A DNA stretch of 7,362 nucleotides from Eubacterium sp. (GTDB taxonomy: Bacteria; Bacillota; Clostridia; Lachnospirales; Lachnospiraceae), in assembly GCA_017445525.1 (NCBI GenBank), contig JAFSTZ010000007.1, positions 1 through 7,362 of the forward strand, read 5' to 3'. A program made the translations under genes and the position numbers. The notes under the pieces were generated by a model, which was not told where the DNA came from, ran no database searches, and saw nothing but the letters and a program-made list of their open reading frames with translations. Below, piece after piece: positions 1 to 6,618 of this stretch; position 1 is the stretch's first letter, and each line of letters opens with the position of its first letter.

Positions 1-42
1 CTGTATATATTTTAACTGAAATTATCTACAACTATGTGTCAA

Positions 43-275
43 ACTGTTACTATTCACGACTGAATCATACAGATATATGCATCGGATACTTGTATCCGTA
101 TGTGCATATGTGTATGATTCAGGCTGAAGGCAGTCACTCCCCTACATGAGAAAAGTGTCGCGAAGCGACGATAGAGTGCCGTGTGCACAGATGCGCCGTG
201 CTTGCACGAGCGCAGATGTGGGCACGAGCATGGACTTTTCGAATGGGGAGTGACAGCCGTGAATAGTAAAACAGT
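43..275. repeat. Long copy of an intergenic inverted-repeat element with nested palindromes
   Basis: The ends are imperfect inverted repeats: 43-62 (contains TTACTATTCACGACTG) and 254-275 (contains CAGCCGTGAATAGTAA), matching over about 20 bases with a 2-base gap. Inside are two palindromic arms. Arm 1 is one hairpin: 61-70 pairs with 112-121 (10 bp), 75-81 with 103-109 (7 bp), 83-89 with 92-98 (7 bp, TT loop). Arm 2 is branched: 133-142 pairs with 245-254 (10 bp), 150-156 with 234-240 (7 bp), and these enclose two smaller hairpins, 157-161/165-169 and 176-180/221-225; the latter contains 193-201/204-213 with one bulged base. Most bases fall in some stem. Both ends recur at 2943-3001, so this is a repeat family and not a chance palindrome. 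It could be a MITE-like element, a REP/BIME-like structure or a structured RNA; the sequence alone does not decide. It carries no credible coding frame. Confidence 0.8.
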
Positions 276-278
276 AAT

Positions 279-310
279 GAAAAAGCCTCGCAAATACGCG
301 GGGCTTTTTC
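279..310 (-). terminator. Intrinsic terminator after the msmX-type ATPase gene
   Basis: A 13-bp stem (279-291 pairing with 298-310, one G-U pair) closes a 6-base loop. The GC-rich top of the stem is flanked by an A run on one side and a T run on the other, so on the minus strand the hairpin ends in a run of T residues. It starts 39 bases beyond the ATPase stop codon. The symmetry means it could also stop transcription entering from the left on the plus strand. It directly abuts, but is separate from, the repeat element ending at 275. Confidence 0.88.
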
Positions 311-348
311 TGAGAAACAGGAAGTCACTTCATCTTATATGACAACCA

Positions 349-1461
349 TCAGTTGCAGATGGTCTCTTCTGTATCCTTGTCAAAGAGATGGATCTTGGAA
401 CCATCAAGTGCGATCTTCACGGTATCGCCGGTCCTTGCTGTAGTTCTCGGATCAACACGTACGGTGATATCATAAGTATCAACTGTGAAGTACAGGAATA
501 CTTCCGCACCGAGCATTTCGTATACCTTTACGGTTGCATCTAAGCAGGTATCCGGTGACTGACCGATGAACTCAGGATCATCCTTGATATCCTCAGGACG
601 GATACCGAAGATAACATTTTTATCCTCATATCCACCATCGATAAGCTTTTTGCCCTTATCATCAGGAAGCTTGATGGAGTTTGAACCAAACATAAGCAGT
701 GTATCGGAGCCGGATGTTACGACTCTTGCCTCGATGAAGTTCATCTGAGGTGATCCGATGAATCCTGCTACGAAGAGGTTGTTCGGTCTCATGTAAAGAT
801 CGAGCGGTGTATCTACCTGCTGGATGACACCATCCTTCATAACTACGATACGTGTACCGAGCGTAAGAGCCTCGGTCTGGTCATGTGTTACATAAATGAT
901 GGTTGTCTCAAGTCTCTGGTGAAGCTTAGAGATCTCGATACGCATCTGAACTCTCAGCTTTGCATCCAGGTTTGACAGAGGCTCGTCCATGAGGAATACC
1001 TTCGGGTCACGGACGATAGCACGTCCCATAGCGACACGCTGACGCTGACCACCTGAAAGAGCTTTCGGCTTTCTGTCGAGAAGATGCTCAATATCAAGGA
1101 TCTTAGCTGCCTCATGAACGAGACGGTCGATCTGATCTTTCGGTGTCTTGCGGAGCTTCAGACCAAATGCCATGTTGTCATATACCGACATATGCGGATA
1201 AAGTGCATAGTTCTGGAAAACCATGGCGATATCACGGTCCTTCGGCTCAACATCATTTACCATCTTGTCTCCGATCCAGAGCTCTCCGGAAGAAATCTCC
1301 TCAAGTCCTGCGATCATACGAAGTGTAGTAGACTTTCCACATCCTGAAGGTCCGACAAAGATGATAAACTCTTTGTCCTCGATCTCGAGGTTGAAGTCCT
1401 TTACGGCATGGAAACCGTTCGGATACTTTTTGTTGATGTTTTTTAGTGATAAACTTGCCAT
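349..1461 (-). CDS. msmX: Sugar ABC transporter ATP-binding protein (MsmX/MsmK/UgpC family)
   Basis: This is the cytoplasmic ATPase that powers CUT1-type carbohydrate importers. The 370-residue length is normal for the MalK/MsmX/UgpC group. Visible motifs: Walker A GPSGCGKST (37-45), Q-loop glutamine (83), signature LSGGQ (135-139), Walker B VFLMDE with catalytic Glu160, D-loop SNLD (163-166) and switch His193. A C-terminal regulatory OB/TOBE-like domain follows (about 240-370), containing FGIRPEDI (285-292). The start ATG has an AGGAGG site (1473-1478) 11 bases upstream. No permease or sugar-binding protein gene is adjacent. In Firmicutes such as Bacillus subtilis (MsmX) and streptococci (MsmK), stand-alone ATPases of this family serve several sugar importers, and that is the likely role here (inference). 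Homologues are also annotated ugpC or malK; the transported sugars cannot be read from the sequence. A strong terminator follows at 310-279, and no convincing promoter was found in the AT-rich leader. Confidence 0.95.
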   Translation of the reverse strand: MASLSLKNINKKYPNGFHAVKDFNLEIEDKEFIIFVGPSGCGKSTTLRMIAGLEEISSGELWIGDKMVNDVEPKDRDIAMVFQNYALYPHMSVYDNMAFGLKLRKTPKDQIDRLVHEAAKILDIEHLLDRKPKALSGGQRQRVAMGRAIVRDPKVFLMDEPLSNLDAKLRVQMRIEISKLHQRLETTIIYVTHDQTEALTLGTRIVVMKDGVIQQVDTPLDLYMRPNNLFVAGFIGSPQMNFIEARVVTSGSDTLLMFGSNSIKLPDDKGKKLIDGGYEDKNVIFGIRPEDIKDDPEFIGQSPDTCLDATVKVYEMLGAEVFLYFTVDTYDITVRVDPRTTARTGDTVKIALDGSKIHLFDKDTEETICN

Positions 1462-1498
1462 TTTGTAATTACCCTCCTAATTTGGCATATTTCGTAAT

Positions 1499-1545
1499 GG
1501 ACGCACACGTCCTACGATTGTCAGTTGCTATGCGTATAACTATAC
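1499..1545 (-). promoter_or_regulatory. Leader of the msmX-type gene with two small palindromes
   Basis: The 240-base space between the two flanking genes is AT-rich. Just upstream of the ribosome binding site it holds two short perfect inverted repeats: GGACG-caca-CGTCC (1499-1512) and GTATA-ac-TATAC (1534-1545). Either could be an operator or a small RNA hairpin in the 5' leader. I could not find a clear -35/-10 pair on the minus strand; the best partial match is GTGACA near 1590 with a poor -10 eighteen bases on. No cre-like catabolite-control site was seen. The regulatory role is inference. Confidence 0.3.
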
Positions 1546-1678
1546 TACTTTTTTTATAAAAATGCTATATCTAAAATTGATAAAATTTATGTCACATATT
1601 TGTTAATATTGCTATTTTTGACTAAAAAACGTTATTTTATACGCCATTGATCGGAATGTGGGATTTACGAGCCATGAA

Positions 1679-1699
1679 GTGACAGGCATGAATAGTCAC
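1679..1699. repeat. Decayed half copy of the TTACTATTCACG repeat family
   Basis: Plus-strand sequence GTGACAGGCATGAATAGTCA differs from the right end of the long copy (GTGACAGCCGTGAATAGTAA) at only three of 20 positions. No matching left end is present in the 200 bases to the left. It ends two bases from the stop of the LytR-C gene, the same placement as the compact copy beside the phosphatase gene. It can form a short GTGAC/GTCAC hairpin (1679-1683 with 1695-1699) but lacks a T run, so it is a poor terminator. Confidence 0.5.
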
Positions 1700-1701
1700 C
1701 A

Positions 1702-2832
1702 TCACGCGTCCGCATCCACACCGAGGATGATCTGCACGTCAACACCCTCCTCGAGAGTAGTACTGCCAATAACCTCAACCTTCTTCGGATGCGGGAAGTA
1801 CTTGCGCAGATTCTTCTTGGCCCACTTGACATTTCTCGCATAGATCGTGGTAGTTTCCTGCTTCATGCCTGTGTAGTTCCCGATATTTATAACCGAAAGC
1901 CCGTCATCCTGCATGGTTTTCTGGTAGGATGAGGCCAGCCCGTCGATAGCAGAACCGTTCAGTATCTCGATGTTCTGCTCCTCCACTACCTCTTCAACCT
2001 CGCTGCCGTCCGGCTCGAACTGCGGCGTGGTATAGGTCACGGACTCCCAAATCTTGTTTACAAGCTTTCTGCTCTTGACGGAATTTATGATAAATACTCC
2101 CTCCTCGTCAGTTCCCTTCAGCCTGTAAATACGATAATTGTCCCAAACCACCTTGGAAAGAGCCTCGGAGTAGTTGAGCTTCTGTGACAGCGTGATGTCG
2201 GATATCTGCTCATCACAAAGATCCTTCAACATATCATCCATATCCGCCTTGGTTGTACATTTTTTCATACCTGACAGATACGCATCTGTCGGGTTGTAGA
2301 TATTTTCCTTTTTGGCACCCATCTCATAGTACAAAGAAAACTTCTGCGACGGAACAGCCGTAAAATATCCTATCTCCACCGGAAAAGCATCCTGCAGAGC
2401 CATAATACCGTACTCATACGCAACATCCCCCGTAAAGTAACCGGGCACCTTGTACAGATCCACGACCTGCGGAATAGAAGGAGACGCCTTCAGCAACTCC
2501 TGATATGTAGTCGGCGTTATCTCTATCTGGGTTTCCGCCGGTATAGTTACATAGGAAATATTTTTAGAATCCTGATCGAAGAGTTCCAGTATCATACCGG
2601 TGATATGGCCGTCGTTCTCATCATATCCGTAGATAAGATTGGACGACTCCGGTCCGGCATTTACCGAGATAACATGCTGATATGTTGCGGAACGCTCCAC
2701 GCGATCAGTCTGCTTCAAATAAAGCATCGTCAGATAATAGCTGAGCACACCAACACCGACCAAAAGCGTCATGATGCCAATGGTCTTGAAAAAGTAAACA
2801 AGTATGATCTTAGCCGTGCTCTGCTTCTTCAT
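1702..2832 (-). CDS. Membrane-anchored LytR C-terminal domain protein with degenerate LCP-like domain
   Basis: 376 residues. A single N-terminal membrane helix (about 9-36) follows a short basic cytoplasmic start, placing the rest outside the cell. Residues about 52-170 resemble the start of an LCP (LytR-CpsA-Psr) domain: a strand-turn NLIYGYDENDG (65-75), GMILELFD (79-86), ISYVTIPAET (92-101) and a later helix-strand ending EIGYFTAV (153-160). The catalytic-type residues are changed: the usual DTM is GM here, and the usual IPRDT is IPAET. Residues about 286-373 match the LytR_C family well: IEILNGSAIDGLASSYQ (288-304), then TTTIYAR and a terminal VQIILGVD. An acidic linker (273-285) joins the halves. 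True LCP enzymes transfer wall polymers to peptidoglycan; this one may be a non-enzymatic envelope or scaffold protein (inference). The ATG at 2832 was chosen because an earlier in-frame TTG lies inside the -35 box; AGGGG lies 13 bases upstream, rather far. It has its own promoter. Confidence 0.78.
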   Translation of the reverse strand: MKKQSTAKIILVYFFKTIGIMTLLVGVGVLSYYLTMLYLKQTDRVERSATYQHVISVNAGPESSNLIYGYDENDGHITGMILELFDQDSKNISYVTIPAETQIEITPTTYQELLKASPSIPQVVDLYKVPGYFTGDVAYEYGIMALQDAFPVEIGYFTAVPSQKFSLYYEMGAKKENIYNPTDAYLSGMKKCTTKADMDDMLKDLCDEQISDITLSQKLNYSEALSKVVWDNYRIYRLKGTDEEGVFIINSVKSRKLVNKIWESVTYTTPQFEPDGSEVEEVVEEQNIEILNGSAIDGLASSYQKTMQDDGLSVINIGNYTGMKQETTTIYARNVKWAKKNLRKYFPHPKKVEVIGSTTLEEGVDVQIILGVDADA

Positions 2833-2896
2833 GTATAAATACTTTCCCCTCAAATAAAATACAGCATTTATCAGGCTGAAAAAAGCCCGTCTACCG

Positions 2897-2925
2897 AGTA
2901 TATCACAAAAAAAACCGGTTGACAA
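2897..2925 (-). promoter_or_regulatory. Sigma-A-type promoter for the LytR-C protein gene
   Basis: On the minus strand TTGTCA (2920-2925, one mismatch to TTGACA) is followed by exactly 17 bases and TATACT (2897-2902, one mismatch to TATAAT). The predicted start of transcription is near 2890, giving a leader of about 58 bases to the ATG at 2832. The spacer contains a run of eight T's. The promoter begins just past the repeat/terminator that ends the preceding operon, so this gene is probably a separate transcription unit. Confidence 0.8.
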
Positions 2926-2936
2926 GCTATTTTATC

Positions 2937-3001
2937 AAAAAAAGTTACTATTCACGGCTGAATCAAGCGCTTATGTACTGTGACAACCGTGAATAGTAAC
3001 T
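2937..3001 (-). terminator. Intrinsic terminator of the phosphatase operon, built from a repeat element
   Basis: On the minus strand a perfect 15-bp stem (3001-2987 with 2957-2943) is followed immediately by seven T's (2943-2937 as A's on the plus strand). The loop is about 29 bases, larger than usual, and can pair weakly inside itself. The stem begins four bases after the TGA stop of the phosphatase gene. The stem is AT-rich, so its efficiency is uncertain. Confidence 0.75.
2943..3001. repeat. Compact copy of the TTACTATTCACG inverted-repeat element
   Basis: Left end GTTACTATTCACGGCTGAATCA-type sequence (2944-2965) matches 45-67 of the long copy with a single clear substitution. The right end GTGACAACCGTGAATAGTAA (2980-2999) matches 250-269 of the long copy with one substitution. 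The two ends are perfect inverted repeats over 15 bp (2943-2957 and 2987-3001). Only about 20 bases separate the conserved ends here, against about 180 in the long copy, so the ends are conserved while the core is variable. Confidence 0.8.
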
Positions 3002-3004
3002 AAA

Positions 3005-5146
3005 TCAGTCAAAACGAAATGCCAGCATCGTGATATCATCAAACTGCGACGCCTCACCGACGAATTCATCGATATCCCGGCGTACGGTCGGCAGAAGATC
3101 CTTCGGATCCGCATCCGGATCGTGATTCAACGCCGCTATAACTCTGTCATCACCGAAAAGCTCGTTGTTCAGATTGGTCGCCTCGGTAACACCATCCGTA
3201 TATACAAAGACAGTATCACCCGGCTCAAACTTGACCTCGTGCTCGCGGAACGGTATACCCTCCATCGTCGCCACAGCCGGGCCATGATGGTACTTTACAA
3301 GCTCATACTTACCATCTTTATGACGCAGCGCCGGATGCTCATGACCTGCATTTGCGATCATGCCTTCTCCGGTATACACATCGATTACGGCCAACCAAAC
3401 TGTGACGAACAGCTCCTCTGTGTTGCCGATGCATAGCTGATCGTTGACATCCGACAGGATCTCTGACGGACTGCCGCCACTCTGTGTGCGGGTGCGGATC
3501 GCCGTGGTCGCACGCACCATAAACAATGCTGCCGGTACCCCCTTGCCGGATACATCGGCCATAACCAGTGCAATTTTTCTATCATCAACCATAAAGAAGT
3601 CATAGAAATCTCCGCCAACCTCCTTGGCCGGATCCATAGAGGCAAACAGTGTAAACCTTTTTAGATCATCGTATTTATCAAAATCAGTAGGCAGCATACT
3701 GGCCTGAATACGCGTGGCGACATTCAGCTCGGCGCCGATCCTCTCCTTCTCCTTGGTTATCTCGGTAATGTCCCGTATATACTGCTTCATCCTGTCCGTC
3801 AGTGAACCAAAGGACTCCGCAAGAACCTGTATCTCATCACCCGTATCCTCATCCCAGAAGAAATCCAGATCATCTCCCTTGACACGCCTGACCTTACCGG
3901 TAAGCTCTTTTACGGGTCTTGCGAGGCGCCTTGAAGACCGTCTTGCAAGCTGAGCCGCTGCAAAAAGCAGCAGGATCACTATAACAAATACCAGGATAAA
4001 TACAAAAGTTATCTGAGCGCCTGATGCTTCAACGCTTTTCTTTGTCGAAACTGCCAATGCCGAAACAAGCTGTGTAGTGGGCTCATTGACTTCTTTCGAC
4101 GGAATCGTCGTAACCAAAGACCATCCGACAGTCTTCAAAGGAGCATAAGCCATATAATAATTCTCACCCTGCATCGTGATGAGCTCAACTCCCGCTTTTC
4201 CATCAACAGCCCTTCTCATCGCATCGGAAAAGTACTTCTCACCATCTGTTTCCCTGACATCATAAGCTTCATCCGGATCCACGGAATACAGCTCACCACC
4301 CTCGGTACTGAGAATGATCTTTCCGTCACTGTCAACCAGAGTAGAATATCCCGCTTTACCTATATCTGTCGCATTAACTACCTTGCCGAGTTCATCGATG
4401 TACATACCGGCACCGGCAACACCCATAAACTGTCCTTTTTTATTGAAGGGAACCCCACACATGACTGCCAGTCTGCCTGTATGTAAATCCTTCTTTAACG
4501 ATGTAAAATACGGCTTCCGTGTCTCCTCGGCCCCCTGGTACCAGGGACGTTCCTTTGCCTCGATCGGAAGTATGTTCCCATCATCATCAAACTTCCTGGA
4601 TGATATATAATCAGCCTGTATCATCAGGCCTGACTTAGTTGCAATGTAATTGGAACTCATATCATCGTCATTTCTGTTGATAGCTAAAAGCAGATCCTGA
4701 ACATTTGCCACCAATCCGAGCTCATCCCTTACTTCAGGATCATCGAGATCTGTACTTGCAGAGTGCAAAAGCTGTACCGAGAGCTCCCCATCATTTTTCT
4801 TGTCGGGCAAAGATACAGTTCTATCAGGATAATCCTCCGGATGAGTATACAGATCTGTCACATAATCCGCCACGACTTTAACCGAATTCATAAAGTTTTC
4901 AAGTATACTGTCTGCACGATTGGCCTGTCCCTGTGTTGTTCTGATCATCCTCTCATGTATCTGGTTTGTCACGGTACGAGCGGACATCTCCTCAGCCTGT
5001 TTCCCGGAGTCTATGTTCGATTCAATAAAGAAACCACGCAGATCAAACAACATGATAAACATAAATACAGACATGATGGTCAATGAAAGAGCCGCCACCG
5101 CCACCACGACACGTGTTATTTTTTTACGAAACGAACGTTTTATCAT
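3005..5146 (-). CDS. Cache-HAMP-PP2C sensor phosphatase (SpoIIE/RsbU type)
   Basis: 713 residues, a one-protein signal transducer. Order: membrane helix 12-34; extracellular double-Cache-like sensor about 60-355 with the typical PWYQGA (201-206) and a second subdomain carrying VDSDGKIILS (271-280) and APLKTVGWSLV (335-345); membrane helix 379-401; HAMP about 402-457; helical linker ending in the RsbU-like TRIQASMLP (478-486); PP2C/SpoIIE phosphatase domain about 487-713. Metal-binding motifs are complete: GGDFYDFF (511-518), ADVSGKGVPAALFM (530-543), NAGHEHPAL (599-607), YTDGVTEA (649-656), FDDITML (702-708). It is therefore expected to be active. In the family, extracellular ligand binding controls dephosphorylation of an anti-sigma-factor antagonist or other serine-phosphorylated protein. 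No such STAS protein or anti-sigma kinase lies in the window, so target and ligand are unknown. The start ATG lies 17 bases after the ribD stop, suggesting coupled translation. Confidence 0.93.
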   Translation of the reverse strand: MIKRSFRKKITRVVVAVAALSLTIMSVFMFIMLFDLRGFFIESNIDSGKQAEEMSARTVTNQIHERMIRTTQGQANRADSILENFMNSVKVVADYVTDLYTHPEDYPDRTVSLPDKKNDGELSVQLLHSASTDLDDPEVRDELGLVANVQDLLLAINRNDDDMSSNYIATKSGLMIQADYISSRKFDDDGNILPIEAKERPWYQGAEETRKPYFTSLKKDLHTGRLAVMCGVPFNKKGQFMGVAGAGMYIDELGKVVNATDIGKAGYSTLVDSDGKIILSTEGGELYSVDPDEAYDVRETDGEKYFSDAMRRAVDGKAGVELITMQGENYYMAYAPLKTVGWSLVTTIPSKEVNEPTTQLVSALAVSTKKSVEASGAQITFVFILVFVIVILLLFAAAQLARRSSRRLARPVKELTGKVRRVKGDDLDFFWDEDTGDEIQVLAESFGSLTDRMKQYIRDITEITKEKERIGAELNVATRIQASMLPTDFDKYDDLKRFTLFASMDPAKEVGGDFYDFFMVDDRKIALVMADVSGKGVPAALFMVRATTAIRTRTQSGGSPSEILSDVNDQLCIGNTEELFVTVWLAVIDVYTGEGMIANAGHEHPALRHKDGKYELVKYHHGPAVATMEGIPFREHEVKFEPGDTVFVYTDGVTEATNLNNELFGDDRVIAALNHDPDADPKDLLPTVRRDIDEFVGEASQFDDITMLAFRFD

Positions 5147-5156
5147 GTATTACGTA

Positions 5157-5166
5157 CCTCTCCTCA
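5157..5166 (-). promoter_or_regulatory. Ribosome binding site of the phosphatase gene overlapping the ribD stop
   Basis: Minus-strand TGAGGAGAGG begins with the TGA stop of ribD and continues as the purine-rich site for the phosphatase ATG, which starts ten bases later. Ribosomes finishing ribD would sit on this site, so the two proteins are probably translationally coupled. This argues that they share one mRNA. Confidence 0.7.
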
Positions 5167-6525
5167 CCAAATCGTTTTTCCGGTTATACATATGTCATCT
5201 CCAAGATGCAACATCTCAACATCTGCCAGTCTCATGGCTTCATCCGCATCTGCAACTCCGATCCCGCCTACAGGCGACAGTGACATCTGTCCCCCAAACA
5301 ATCTGGGAGATATATATGCATAAACTCTGTTTATAAGCCGGTTATCCATAAATGATCCATGAAGAGATGAGCCGCCTTCCACCAGGATGCTGTCGATGCC
5401 ATCCGCACCCAATTTTTTCAGCAGGTCAGAAAGTGATACATGCCCACGTCCATCCGACTCAACAGGCATCAGTCTGACTCCGGCTTCCGCAAGTCCCGAC
5501 ATCCTGTCCGATGCACTGACATTGCCAACACCTGATGAGGCCTGTCCTCTCATTTCTGTATCAACATAAGCGATGATAGTAGGTATATCCTTCGCAGTCT
5601 GCACGATCCGTGATCCCACGGGAGTACGAAGATGCGAATCAACTATGATACGAGTCGGATTATAATCAAAATCAGCCTCAAACTCAACACGATCTGACAC
5701 GCCGGCTTCCGGGAGAATCTCACCCGGATCCGGTCCGACTCCGACTCCGGCCTGACTCGAAACTTCATCTTCCGAAGATAATGCTTCTGAAACCGATCCG
5801 GCTCCGAAGCCGGTCAATACCTCTTGTCTATAGTTCAACATAGGATCATCAGCAAGCACTGTACCTACACCGACCATGATGGACGAATATCTTTTCCGCA
5901 ATAAATGTACGTGCGCCTGTGCCTCGTCTCCGGTAATACGAACTCCACCCGAGCCTGCAGTCTTTTTTTCTTCCGTATCCTCACCTACGGTCCATAAGGG
6001 CGATCCGTCAGAAACGTCAGAAGTAAATCGATCTCCGAGATTGATCTTCCCATCAAGTGTCATGGCATACTTCATCACAACGAAAGGAGTCTTTGTACTT
6101 ATATAGTGAAAAAAGACTTCATTTATACTATCGCACTCGTCCTTTAAAACATGAGTCCGAACCTCTATGCCGACAGCTTTCAATGCCGCAAATCCACCGC
6201 CCGCAACTAAAGGGTTCGGATCATCCGAACCCACAAAAACCCTTTTTATCCCTTTTTCTATGATGATATCCGTGCACGGAGGAGTCTTGCCGTGGTGGCA
6301 GCAAGGTTCAAGTGTCACATACAGATCAGCTCCCTCGGTCACATCGCGGGGAACACCGGTCAGGGCATTTCTCTCCGCATGAAATCCACCATAATGATCA
6401 TGCCATCCCTGCGCTATGACCTTCTCATCCTTTACAACCACGCAACCAACAAGAGGATTCGGCGAAACTCTGCCCTCTCCTCTTTTTGCAAGCTCTATCG
6501 CACGACGCATATACTCGGGATTCAT
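5164..6525 (-). CDS. ribD: Bifunctional riboflavin deaminase/reductase RibD with insertions
   Basis: Catalyses the second and third steps of riboflavin synthesis: deamination of the GTP-derived pyrimidine, then NADPH reduction of its ribose side chain. N-terminal deaminase (1-145): SPNPLVGCVVV (21-31), zinc ligands in HAE (49-51) and PCCHHGKTPPC (74-84), DDPNPLVAGGG (101-111). C-terminal reductase (146-453): VVMKYAMTLDGKI (149-161), ITGDEAQAHVHLLR (197-210), MVGVGTVLADDP (217-228), TRIIVDSHLRTP (291-302), LVEGGSSLHGSF (381-392), PRLFGG (407-412). At 453 residues it is about 90 longer than B. subtilis RibD (361). The excess lies in three low-complexity insertions: about 164-195, 231-288 and 325-340. 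The family's SKWIT motif reads GGVRIT here, although SPLW occurs earlier at 176-179. The ATG at 6525 was preferred over an upstream in-frame TTG (6579) because GAGG sits six bases before it and the family starts here. No FMN riboswitch or other rib genes are adjacent. Confidence 0.93.
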   Translation of the reverse strand: MNPEYMRRAIELAKRGEGRVSPNPLVGCVVVKDEKVIAQGWHDHYGGFHAERNALTGVPRDVTEGADLYVTLEPCCHHGKTPPCTDIIIEKGIKRVFVGSDDPNPLVAGGGFAALKAVGIEVRTHVLKDECDSINEVFFHYISTKTPFVVMKYAMTLDGKINLGDRFTSDVSDGSPLWTVGEDTEEKKTAGSGGVRITGDEAQAHVHLLRKRYSSIMVGVGTVLADDPMLNYRQEVLTGFGAGSVSEALSSEDEVSSQAGVGVGPDPGEILPEAGVSDRVEFEADFDYNPTRIIVDSHLRTPVGSRIVQTAKDIPTIIAYVDTEMRGQASSGVGNVSASDRMSGLAEAGVRLMPVESDGRGHVSLSDLLKKLGADGIDSILVEGGSSLHGSFMDNRLINRVYAYISPRLFGGQMSLSPVGGIGVADADEAMRLADVEMLHLGDDICITGKTIW

Positions 6526-6618
6526 CTCATACCTCACTTCACTCGGACAAGCATCACGCTTTTTGCTCGCCAGTTCCAATACTGCTTACGGAAAACACCA
6601 GCTTGTCGAAATCCTATA
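6526..6618 (-). other. Spacer between the membrane protein gene and ribD
   Basis: This 93-base gap has no hairpin followed by T's and no consensus promoter on the minus strand, so ribD is most likely transcribed from the promoter at 7332-7304. I saw none of the conserved pieces expected of an FMN riboswitch. If the weak TTG at 6579 were used, the gap would shrink to 39 bases. Confidence 0.5.

Noticed and set aside
43..275. CRISPR array or leader
   Set aside because: There are no regularly spaced direct repeats; the repeats are inverted and nested, and no cas gene is nearby.
54..328. Two overlapping minus-strand reading frames of 79 and 64 residues
   Set aside because: They lie across the palindromic repeat and terminator, have no ribosome binding site, and their composition follows the hairpin sequence.
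1513..1640. Promoter for the msmX-type gene
   Set aside because: Several TATA-like words exist in this AT-rich stretch, but none has an acceptable -35 at 16-18 bases, so I list no promoter.
1702..2925. Longer LytR-C protein starting at 2925
   Set aside because: That start is a TTG inside the -35 box of the predicted promoter, upstream of the predicted transcript start.
4920..5336. Plus-strand reading frame of 138 residues
   Set aside because: It lies opposite the start of the phosphatase gene and the end of ribD, with no ribosome binding site or recognisable domain; it is an antisense shadow. The same holds for the other plus-strand frames opposite the five genes.
5164..6579. Longer RibD with 18 extra N-terminal residues
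   Set aside because: It needs a TTG start at 6577-6579 with no good ribosome binding site; the ATG at 6525 has GAGG six bases upstream and matches the usual family start.
6526..6618. Possible FMN riboswitch ahead of ribD
   Set aside because: The gap is only 93 bases and shows none of the conserved RFN-element segments; the leader of the operon (about 28 bases) is also far too short.
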